Below, piece after piece: positions 56,048 to 64,000 of a DNA stretch of 64,000 nt; positions within the stretch are counted from its first letter, which is position 1; the number at the start of each line of letters is the position of its first letter. The DNA comes from Macrophomina tecta (Eukaryota; Ascomycota; Dothideomycetes; Botryosphaeriales; Botryosphaeriaceae). Position numbers and translations under genes: made by a program. The stretch is taken from NCBI GenBank assembly GCA_024180945.1, contig JAKSGN010000007.1:4526001-4590000 (forward strand). Direction: 5' to 3'. The notes beneath the pieces are model-generated. The model saw only the letters and a program-made list of their open reading frames with translations, was not told where the DNA came from and made no database searches.

Positions 56048-56491
56048 GCGGGCTGGGCGTCGTCAGAGCCGCAGCGGCTTGGGTGGCTGGTTGGGGATGG
56101 AAAGTGCGAGCAGTGCGCTCGGGTGGAGGGGAGTCAGCTGGAAAGCAGCATAATTACGCGCAGAGGCAAGCCGGTGCCCGTTGGGGAGAAGGCTGGCCTG
56201 GGAGGTGAGGTGCGAGGGCGCGAGGGGTCATTCGGTCGGTGTCCATCCAGGTTGCCGCCGCCGCCGCCGCCGCTGCTGCTGCTGCTGCTGCTGCTGCTGA
56301 CGCGAGCAATCGACCTCCCGCGCGCAGCCAATCCCAGCAATCCTCTCAGCCCTACCACAAGCTCTTGCTGCCTTGCTGCCTCACCCGCACACACTTCTCG
56401 TGATAGAGCATCGCCACGAGCTGGCATTTCCTGTATCTCTGCATCCACTCTGGCGCGCCACCTTCCACACGCCCTGCCCCTGCGGACACCT
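56048..56491. other. intergenic with GCC/CTG trinucleotide repeats
   Basis: 444 bp between the ZZ/EF-hand gene start and the SDR stop. Contains (GCC)5 followed by about nine CTG units near 56259-56301, in non-coding DNA. Confidence 0.6.
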
Positions 56492-57441
56492 TCACTTGCC
56501 AAGAACCCCGCCATCGACCACGATGCTGGCTCCACAGACGTAGTCGCTCGCCGAACCAGCCAAGGACAGAACAGCACCTCTGAGTTCTTCCGGAGTCCCC
56601 CAACCTCCCGCCGGAGTTCGCCCGATGATGTGCTCGTTTGCGCCCTTGGACGTCGGGTCTTCGAGGAGCTGTTTGTTGAGCGCTGTCTGCATGAACCTGC
56701 CAGCATGTTAGCCACTGCTGGGGCGATGGCGAAAGAGATGGGAGAAAAGAGAAATGGATCCTACCCGGGACAGATGCAGTTGACATTAATCCCCCGCGCC
56801 GACCACTCATTGCTCAAGGCCTTCGTGACCTGCAGCACGGCTCCCTTACTCGCCGCGTAGGGGCTGGTGTAATGGTTCGCAATGTAGGAGCTCATGCTTG
56901 CGATATTGATGATCTTGCCCTTTCTCCCCTCTTTTACCAGCCTGCCGCCGAACTCCTGGGCCGCCACATACGTCGATTTAAAGTTGATGTCAATCACGAC
57001 GTCAAGGTCCTCGTCGGAAATCTTCTCCACTGGGCCCCTCCTCTGAACTCCGGCGCTGTTCAGCAAGATGTCCGCTTCAATACCGGCATCCCACATCCTG
57101 GCAAACGTCTCGCGGAGCGCAGGTCTGTCGGCAATGTCGCAGTTGAACTGTTGGATTTTGCGGCCGACTCTCTCAACTGCCGTCCGCAGGCTTGCCGATT
57201 GCGGGCCGTTGGGGAGCTCGATGGAGACGATGTCCGATCCAGCCTCAGCCAAGGTGAGCGTCATGACTTGGCCCAATCCACCCGTTCCACCGAGGACGAT
57301 TGCTGTCTTTCCAGAGAGACCGAACAGATCACGCAAGACATCTGATGTGCCGGAAGATGAATATGTGACGATCCCGGAATGAGCCGTTGAGAGATTGTGT
57401 CGAATTTCGCTGTGATGTGGTCTGTGATGGGTGTTTCTCAA
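56492..57441 (-). CDS. short-chain dehydrogenase, KduD/2-deoxy-D-gluconate 3-dehydrogenase-like
   Basis: Two exons, (57441)-56765 and 56696-56492, with a 68-nt intron (GTAGGA...GGCAG) that joins Cys-Ile-Cys-Pro-Gly to Phe-Met-Gln-Thr. The coding frame covers the Rossmann Gly motif GGTGGLG, an Asn-Cys-Asp-Ile-Ala-Asp segment, Leu-Asn-Ser-Ala-Gly, the catalytic Ser in Ile-Ala-Ser-Met-Ser-Ser and Tyr-Ala-Ala-Ser-Lys. The C-terminal Val-Val-Asp-Gly-Gly-Val-Leu is typical. The family reduces or oxidises ketodeoxy-sugar acids in pectin and gluconate catabolism; the true substrate is unknown. The frame has no ATG between the stop upstream of 57441 and the Rossmann motif: the first codon listed is TTG. 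Either an upstream exon exists, perhaps starting at the ATG at 57541, or the 5' end is damaged. The start is therefore uncertain. Confidence 0.82.
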
Positions 57442-58576
57442 TGAGGCAGGAATCCTCGAGCTTTATGTCCGATGGCCCATTGGAAGCGTTGGAACACGGC
57501 TGTGGCATTTGTTTACAGGATTCGACGAGTGGAGAGTGCATGCCCTTGAACGTTGACCAAACGCCTCGGACTACGGACTCTACTGCGTGCGAGCGGTGTA
57601 TCGCACCGTCTGGACAGCCCTCGGCACCAAATTGTGCTTTTCCTTCGAAAGCTGGACGCAGCCTATGAATTGTCTTCGGAACATCAACTTCCCCCGCCGT
57701 AGCTATCGTTACTAACCCGTTCGCCCACGGAAAGCGATAATCTAATCAGATGTTTCCTCTTTGGGTCGGACCCTAAATCCTTGCTTGTTCGGCCAAGGTG
57801 CCTCGTGCGTAGAAGCAAGCGCATCTCGCACGTCGCTTTTTTCTTTTCTTTTTTTTTAAGCTTTGTAATTCATGTTGTGCCGCCTATTTCAGTGGCTTTG
57901 TCTGGGGGTAGCCGCTAAAACCATCACCAGGATGCCCGTGTGACGAGCAAGTTTCCTGGTCAGTGAAGGAGGGCGAAAGAATGTTTGGCTGCCACAAGCC
58001 CATTGCCATACGTCAATCCAATTTCGTATGACCTGTTGATGGGTGCGGATTCTACTACTCTATTCACTCCAGTATCCATATTTGGTAGAAAAAACCAGTA
58101 TCTTCACTGCTTTGCTGAATCCGCCAGAAGGCTAGAGAAAATTCATGCAGGGCGCTAAAATCTTAAAGGATCTTGTGAGCTAGCCATATCACTATAACCG
58201 GCGTGGGACAGGTGGTATGTCGAAACATTCGTCCGGAAAACTTCTTCAAGTCCCAATGTGCTTCAAGTAACTCTATGCAATTCAATATCTGTCCGTCTGA
58301 GACTTGCTTTCCTGGATCTGGAGAGTACAATTTTTACCTAACGAGGCCTCTCTGTCGGCAGCATCTCATTCCCGTGGCTGTGCCATCATCGAGATACCAA
58401 CCGCCAAGCAACTCCAAAAGCATCCGAAACCAAAGGCAATCCGGACCGTTAAACCATGAGAAAATTCCTTCGCCAATCCTGTCATATCCCGTCCAGAAGT
58501 ATCCAGTGTCGCCAATCCTCTCCCCATTGCGCCTCCCGTGCGCCAAAACGCTCTGTAGTATTTGGCGGTCCACCGC
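57442..58576. other. intergenic; open frame extending past the F-box gene stop
   Basis: 57542-58330 shows no gene. From 58576 down to 58334 on the minus strand the frame of the F-box gene's tail continues for about 80 codons after its TGA. The sequence is protein-like (Trp-Phe-Asn-Gly-Pro-Asp, then Leu-Gly-Gly-Trp-Tyr). It may be lost coding sequence or chance. Confidence 0.4.
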
Positions 58577-59841
58577 TCAAACTAGCCAAAAGTCAGCGCC
58601 GTTGAGCTCAGTGCACTCAGGCATCCAGTTTTCGGCCTCCTCGTCTTCGTCGTTACACGTGTCTTGGCTGGCGACCGAGTCGGCTTGGGGCTCTTGGTGG
58701 CCGCCGGCGGATGATTTCTCATGTTGCTGGTCAGGTACTTCGGTCTGGGAAGTGCATCCCTCCTCCTCGGACTCCTTCTGCTGTGGGGGAGGAGGCGACG
58801 GCGGCGGATCGCGGATGTCGAAGTAGTCCTCTGTGCAGGTGACGCGGCACTCGCAAGGCCAAAGAACCTCATCTTCGTCCTCCTCACGGCGGTGGGGCAG
58901 ATCCGTCCCCTCCTTGAATTGGTATTGGCTGGCGTGGGCTATGGCTCCGTTAAGCAGACTGCGCCTCCTAGGAACCAAGGTGCCTCCGTGCGCCTGCGGC
59001 GTCTCCTCGCGCTCCCTGATCTGGTGAAGCTTCCTACCGTCGGACAAGGCATCGTAGCCAAGGCATCGTAGCCCGGGCTGTCGGAGTGTAGCTGCTCAAA
59101 AACGTCGACCTTGTTACCTTTCTCCTTGGCTCTGATGATCGTCTCCCGCGCCACATTTGCCGCGTGGAACGAGTCGTTCAGAACCCCTTGCCAGTGTGGG
59201 CGGTAGTAGAGGCCACAGAGGACGATTCTCTTTGTGCGCAAGAGGCGGCGGGTGAAGAGGCCAACGATGTAGCCAACGGCCTTCGCGTGACACCCGAAAG
59301 GCTGCGGCTGCCTGAAATAGGTGTGGATCTTCATATCATCGGAGGCCTGGGGCTCGAGGTAAAGGCACTTCAGGGCCAGCTGTCCAAGCGTCCTGGCGGC
59401 ATCCACGAAACTGCCGTGTCCTTTGCGGCCGGGTTGGAGATCGGAATTGAAGAAGCGGATGAAGTCGCCATGAGTGAAGCTCAGGTGCATCTTCCTCACC
59501 TGGCTGAGATGGTAAGGTTTGGTCTCGCGTAGCCAGCGCGCGAGGTTTTCGGGTTTGTCGAAGAAGAACAAGTTGCCGCGGATGGCCGTCTTTTCAATCA
59601 TGTCGCATTCTTCCGCCAGCTTCCAAAAGATTTCGCCCGGCAGTGTAAGCTCCACCTGGTAGAGCATCAGAGGAATCTTCCCAACATCCTGCGCATACTG
59701 ACGGGTGGGCCAGATGCTACGCGCGTGGTTGCGCTTGTAGAAGTACGGGTTCATGGTACGATTAGGCGTGAGGTAGTCCAGGATCTCCCACTTGATCTCA
59801 CCAGGCAGGGCCATCCAGTCGAACTTCTTCTCGGTAGGCAT
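58577..59841 (-). pseudogene. F-box-like protein disrupted by a 14-bp tandem duplication
   Basis: The start at 59841 gives MPTEKKFDWMALPGEI; the Leu-Pro-Gly-Glu-Ile, Ile-Leu-Asp-Tyr-Leu pattern is an F-box-type N-terminus, used by SCF ubiquitin-ligase substrate receptors. The rest looks like the usual divergent fungal F-box body, with a Leu-Ser-Phe-Thr-His-Gly-Asp and an Ile-Val-Leu-Cys-Gly-Leu strand. At 59046-59073 the 14-mer AAGGCATCGTAGCC occurs twice in tandem. Fourteen is not a multiple of three, so the downstream frame is lost: as read, the protein ends at 58939 after 300 residues with an Arg-rich junk tail. With one copy, the frame would continue for another 160 residues through an acidic Cys-containing tail to 58577. 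Coding character clearly switches frame at the duplication. Confidence 0.75.
59046..59073. repeat. perfect 14-bp tandem duplication
   Basis: Two exact adjacent copies of AAGGCATCGTAGCC (59046-59059 and 59060-59073) within coding sequence. See the F-box-like gene. Confidence 0.95.
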
Positions 59842-60816
59842 GTCGTCGGTCGATGGTATGTCAGGTTAGTGGAGTCTAACTGTAGGTGCAAGTACAAGGA
59901 GGAAGATGGAATGGGCCTTTTAACCTACCAAAAAATTGTGTGGATTATGTGCACCTATTGTTCACTTGCATAATAGGCCTCACAATAGCAGTGCGAAAGT
60001 GGCGCGGGGTGAGGCTGAGGGTGGGGGTTGAAGCAGTCTTCCGGACACAAGCGTTCGAAGTGGCTGGTGACAATTACGTCTGAAGGATCGCTTCAATGCC
60101 CATAACGAGGATTACAGCTCAAGAGTCAGTGGGCCTTCCCACAGATTCCAGAAATAGCATGATATCTCATCATCACTCATAGGAAGTTGACGCAATTGCC
60201 CGGATGCAAATGGCATTGACCCTTCGAACGTTTGCGTCTGGGCAGTTGCTCCCTGCCCTCAACACTGAATCCTTAAGATACACCGTACTTGCATCATCGA
60301 ACCGTCCCATATTCATCTTTATTACAGCTGAAAAATTATGCATTCGAGAGTAAGCGAGCGGGTCATAGAACACTGAAACAGTGAGCTGTTCAGCCGAAGA
60401 AATTGAGTTTCGCCTCGCAGGACTTATTTGCACCAGTCACCCATAGTACTTTTGTCCAAAAGATTACACTTTGTTTCCGGGAGAACAAAAGGTTGGTGCG
60501 CTGGTGCCTCAAGGCCTGCCGATTGGCCAGAAGCACCTCGCGGCAGCATGCTGAGGAATACATTCATCAGCCTCGTCAACATGTTCTCATATCAGTACAA
60601 CCCCTCTATCAAAGATAGAATGGAGATCGACGGCAGCGGGGCCTGGAGTAGACCTTGTGCGACCGCCATATGCCAGCTCACATGCGACGGTGACCGGCAA
60701 ACATTAGTCCTGAGCCGCAGAAATTTGCGCGGTAGACGCCCACCCGAAGTCCGCTGCCTCTCCGTCGCAAGGGCTCATACGTCATCCTCTTCAAACCTTC
60801 GCCTGAGACAGCACTA
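59842..60816. other. intergenic, no gene seen
   Basis: 975 bp; the left part is the F-box gene promoter. Frames are short and random in composition. Confidence 0.5.
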
Positions 60817-61640
60817 CTAGCCAAGAATCGCGACCGCAGCCCCCATGTACAATCCGTTAAAACCATCATTAGTCCGCGAGACGAACGCGCGTGAGTAGGC
60901 CAAGCCCACGAAGCCAGAGAGAAAGGCTGGCAACCGGCAGTTCAGCAGTGACAGGAAGTCCAGCACACCGAGGAAAAGGGTCGTGAGTCTCCACACGCAC
61001 CAGCCGCCCGCCCTTGCATAATAAGAAAGCCCCCGCGGTTTACCCCATCGGGCACCTCCGCCCAGCACATGCATAGCGGCGTGCCCCAAAAGAATGCATC
61101 CCCAAATCCCCTCGAAGCTACTTCCGCAGGCAAAGCGTCATCTCAAGGTTCGACAGGGCAGGGAGCCGCTCCAACAGCGATATCCCAGCAGCGGCGACAA
61201 CCCCGATCGTCAAAACCCGCAGTAACTTCCACACGAAGCCAAACAAACTCCAGCAAATAATGGCGCTGCCACACCGCACGTCGATCTAATCAGGCCAGCC
61301 ACCCACAACGAACAAGCAGACGCGAAGTCTCCACAAAACGAACCCCCCAAAAAACAGAAACGGGTCGAGCTCCACCGGATAACCGCCAGGAAGGGCAAGT
61401 CCGTAAGTTGCAGGTTGCTACAACCACCCTGCCAGCGGGTTGCGCAAAGCGGCCCGCAGTCCGATTGCCTCATTCAGGAATTCCGTTGGGCTCCGCTGCG
61501 TTCGAAGTTGTTTGCTTTGCCTAGGGCCCTTCCCTTGACTGCTCAGCAAGCCAGCCGCACGCACGCACACCCACCCATCTTCCCGTTCGATTTTCTCAAG
61601 CCATATCCTGATCTCACCAAGAAGGGCATGTAGGGAGCAA
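60817..61640. other. possible small gene(s), two competing readings
   Basis: Minus strand: an open frame from about 61140 to 60817 encodes a hydrophobic, membrane-protein-like sequence with Gly-His-Ala-Ala-Met-His, LTTLFLGVLDFLSLLN and a Gly-Ala-Ala-Val-Ala-Ile-Leu-Gly end. Upstream there is another hydrophobic stretch (Val-Leu-Thr-Ile-Gly-Val-Val-Ala-Ala-Ala) in a different frame. Plus strand: 61069-61260 encodes a Ser/Gln-rich chain that, after a one-base shift at the AAATAA, runs on as EQADAKSPQNEPPKKQKRVE to a perfect GTAAGT donor at 61401. I cannot decide between them. The minus reading looks more like real protein. Confidence 0.3.
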
Positions 61641-61826
61641 AAAATGGTAAGTAAAGTAGTGGGGGCAGTCTGAATTTGGCCCACATCCGCGAACATGTGC
61701 ATTCTTTGTGGTATCACTATCGGTTTCTGTCCTTCTTTCCTCCGTTGCAGCCCATGTCGAAGAGCTCCAGGCGCACTGTAGCTCCTCCATCTCCTCCACA
61801 CCTTTGCTTGTAATACTTCAGGAAGC

Positions 61827-63197
61827 TTAATCCCAATACTTGATCGTCCCGTTGAGATCACCGGTGACGACCTTGCTCGTCTCCCTCGGATGCCAGCCCG
61901 TGCTGATAATCGGCGACTCGCTGGCCTGAATTTTGTGGTACATCTTGCACGTCTTCCAATCCCAGAAAGTAATGAAACCACCACTGTCACCTGATGACAC
62001 GAACTGGCCATCCGGTGAAATCGTCACGTCGATGGCGTAGCCAGCATTGTTGTGGCCGCGGAAAGACTTCTTGCGATTCTGGCGGAAGCGGTCGGTGCAG
62101 GCGTAGACGACAATCTGGTTGTCCGACGACTGGAAGGCGACGTACTTGCCCGAGGGGTGAGGCGCGCTGCGCACCATGGGGTACATGTAAGGCTCTGCGA
62201 TGAACTTGATCGGAACGGGAATGCCATATTCCCAAGCGCGCAGGGACTTGTCGTCCGAGGTGGTAATGAAGCGCCTGTTCTCGTCGCAGAAGGTGATGGT
62301 GTTGACCGGGCCCAGGTGGTGGTCGTACTCCTGCACCATTTGGTTTGTCCGTGTGTCGAACTGCACGATCTTCTTGTCCGCCATGCCGGCCAGGAACTCG
62401 TGGTTGAGCGCGGGGTCGGGGTTGAAGCGCACGACGTGCGGTGTCTTGCCCGTCGAGAATTTCGATATACATTTTCCGTACTCTGTATCCCACAGCTTCA
62501 TCTGGCGATCGTAAGATGCGGACAGGAACTGCGTGCCGTCGTTATTGAAGCAAATGTCGTTGACCGACTTATTGTGCCCAATATAACTCCGCAGCAGCTC
62601 TCGCTGGTGGTACACGTCCCAAATTTTGACCGTATTATCCGCTGAAGCCGAGAGCAGCAGGTGGCCAGAGTCCGGGAAAAAGCGCAGCGCATTGATGGCC
62701 TTGGTATGGTTCTTCCAGGTATGTATGCACTTCTTCGGAATAAAATTCTTGAGGTCACCAATCTCGCCGCGCAAGTTGATACCCAAATCCTGCGGCACAT
62801 GCATGTACGTGCGGCCCTGGTAGTCGAGCTCTTGCGAGCCGTGAAAGACTGTCTTCTCCTCGGCTGCGTCCTCGGCTTCGTATGCGGTTCCGTCCTTCGT
62901 CGGTGGCGGTGCAGGCTGCTCCTCGATCTCGTCTTCCTCGTAAACAATCTCGACATCCGAACCCTCCTCATCCGAGGCGGCGTCAGGCCGCTCGATCTGG
63001 TATCTTGCCCATGGCCCTTTGTATGCGCCCTTGCCATAGACAATGCTCGAGTCGCCCTTTTCCTCTCTCTTCCGTTTCTTGTTCGGCGGTTCTGCCGCAG
63101 CCTCGCGCGCGCGGTGTGCTGAACGGAAGGAAGCTTCGCTGATGACGATCTCGTCGGCGAAGCCGGTAGGAACGCGGCCTTTCGTATTCCCTGCCAT
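61827..63197 (-). CDS. PRP17: pre-mRNA-splicing factor Prp17 (Cdc40), WD40 protein
   Basis: Single exon, 456 residues, nearly the yeast length (455) and shorter than human CDC40 (579). Start at 63197 (MAGNTKG) is chosen because the upstream open frame to 63353 is not protein-like. A basic Lys-Lys-Arg-Lys-Arg patch lies near 40. The family-specific segment DYQGRTYMHVPQDLGINL precedes the repeats. Seven WD40 repeats follow from about 160, with clear Trp-Asp ends such as TVKIWD, MKLWD and FWDWK, and the final IKYWD at the C-terminus. It acts at the second catalytic step of splicing. All blades appear intact. Confidence 0.93.
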   Translation of the reverse strand: MAGNTKGRVPTGFADEIVISEASFRSAHRAREAAAEPPNKKRKREEKGDSSIVYGKGAYKGPWARYQIERPDAASDEEGSDVEIVYEEDEIEEQPAPPPTKDGTAYEAEDAAEEKTVFHGSQELDYQGRTYMHVPQDLGINLRGEIGDLKNFIPKKCIHTWKNHTKAINALRFFPDSGHLLLSASADNTVKIWDVYHQRELLRSYIGHNKSVNDICFNNDGTQFLSASYDRQMKLWDTEYGKCISKFSTGKTPHVVRFNPDPALNHEFLAGMADKKIVQFDTRTNQMVQEYDHHLGPVNTITFCDENRRFITTSDDKSLRAWEYGIPVPIKFIAEPYMYPMVRSAPHPSGKYVAFQSSDNQIVVYACTDRFRQNRKKSFRGHNNAGYAIDVTISPDGQFVSSGDSGGFITFWDWKTCKMYHKIQASESPIISTGWHPRETSKVVTGDLNGTIKYWD

Positions 63198-63863
63198 GGC
63201 GTGGAATATGGCGGCGGCGAACGGTGGACAGCAAATTACGTGAGGGTTGGCTAAAGGTTTCCGCTCGAGCTCGCCGGCAGTGACGTTTGGCCAGGGTCTG
63301 CTGAGTAAGCGGGCCACTTCACAGAACCCCAAAACGATGTTTCGCGCTTGCACAGAGGTCGTTCAAGCATCTGTTCGCGTGCGGACGTTATAGAGGTAAG
63401 GCTGATGTTCCTTTCAATCACAAGCATTGATTTCACAATACGGCAAACTCCACGCATCTTGCAAAACAAACCACGATTGTTCGTCTTGCGAAGAGCTTCG
63501 AGGCTATGTAGTTTAAACTTTTGATACCATTCAAGACTCTACTCCGCATTCCCACATTAATCGCGGAGCGATCCTATCATGCGCGATCGCGAGCGGTTCA
63601 TCCGCATCGCCTTGGCATGTCGAACCGCCACGCGGGCGGCAGGAGCCAAGGACAGCAGACACAGAACCGTGTACCACCTCATCCATCTGATATCCATTCA
63701 TCCATCGTCCACTCATCCCAGACGTTACTACTCATGCTTTCTTGATTCATAGCATACGTTTCTGCAAAAGCAAGTGAGACCGGAGGCGTGATGACCCTCG
63801 GACAGGCTTGCATTCTGCTCATGAGGAGCCACGCTGCATGCTCAACTCGGCCTCGGATCGAAG
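63198..63863. other. intergenic between PRP17 start and cornichon stop
   Basis: 666 bp; PRP17 promoter on the left. No other gene seen. Confidence 0.5.
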
Positions 63864-64000
63864 TCAGTGCGTCTCGTCGCGGATCAGGGCGACACTGATC
63901 TTCGTGTTAGTATCAAGAGGTTCTCGGAATTCCCGGAGGTGTATGGACTCACATCATGCTGTAGAGATAGAAGAAGAACATAACCAAGTGGAAACCAAGC
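63864..64000 (-). CDS. cornichon/Erv14 family ER cargo receptor, C-terminal fragment
   Basis: Partial; the gene runs off the right edge. Two exons are visible: 64000-63953 and 63894-63864, with a 58-nt intron (GTGAGT...ATCAG). The spliced end reads Leu-Gly-Phe-His-Leu, VMFFFYLYSMIVALIRD, Glu-Thr-His, stop. This is the last transmembrane helix and short tail of cornichon proteins, which recruit transmembrane cargo into COPII vesicles at the ER. About 25 residues only, but the match to the family ending is characteristic. Confidence 0.72.

Noticed and set aside
58203..58826. 207-codon plus-strand open frame
   Set aside because: Its second half is antisense to the acidic tail of the F-box-like gene and is Ser/Gly/Cys-rich for that reason.
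1..64000. CRISPR arrays, operons, bacterial ribosome binding sites, rRNA genes
   Set aside because: Not expected in fungal nuclear DNA, and no direct-repeat arrays with regular spacers or rRNA-like sequence were seen.

Overview
The window is nuclear DNA from a filamentous ascomycete (Pezizomycotina; Dothideomycetes is a weak guess). Genes are closely spaced on both strands. Most carry short GT-AG introns of about 48-85 nt, often with recognisable branch sites. The recognisable proteins are fungal: a BimC-type kinesin-5, an Adp1-like ABC transporter with EGF-like repeats, an RTC5-like TLDc protein, a mitochondrial bL36 (RTC6) homologue, Prp17 and a cornichon/Erv14 C-terminus. All gene models and splice sites were read by eye from the sequence; no database was searched.

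Layout. 0.5-13.9 kb is a conserved block: a small putatively N-myristoylated helix-turn-helix protein, kinesin-5, a PHAF1/UPF0183 protein divergent from kinesin-5, and a seven-exon CorA-like transporter. 13.9-25.4 kb is gene-poor accessory DNA. It holds a broken NmrA-like gene, a near-perfect 18-bp inverted repeat, and three small secreted cysteine-containing proteins. Two of those three are clear paralogues with the same intron positions and phases. 25.4-28.2 kb has RTC5 and bL36m in convergent orientation. 28.8-37.9 kb is a same-strand tandem array of seven copies of a small SANT/Myb-like nuclear protein family. Four copies look intact, one has a mutated splice donor and two are pseudogenes. 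39.6-64 kb returns to mostly conserved genes: a disordered Ala/Pro/Lys-rich protein, the Adp1-like transporter divergent from a PLP aminotransferase, a LigD-type 3'-phosphoesterase-domain protein, a ZZ/EF-hand membrane protein, a KduD-like short-chain dehydrogenase, an F-box-like gene broken by a 14-bp tandem duplication, Prp17 and a partial cornichon.

The strongest candidate for something undescribed is the SANT-like array. Every intact copy has three exons, introns in phase 0 then phase 1, and a middle exon of exactly 82 nt. The N-terminal helical module is degenerate but alignable. The disordered tail in several copies keeps a Pro-x-Lys-Lys-x-Lys box that overlaps a psi-K-x-E (SUMO-type) tetrapeptide, followed by a Phe-Phe pair. 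Intact and decayed members sit side by side, which fits birth-and-death evolution of a lineage-specific nuclear protein family. The secreted-protein pair at 23.2-24.8 kb is the second most interesting locus.
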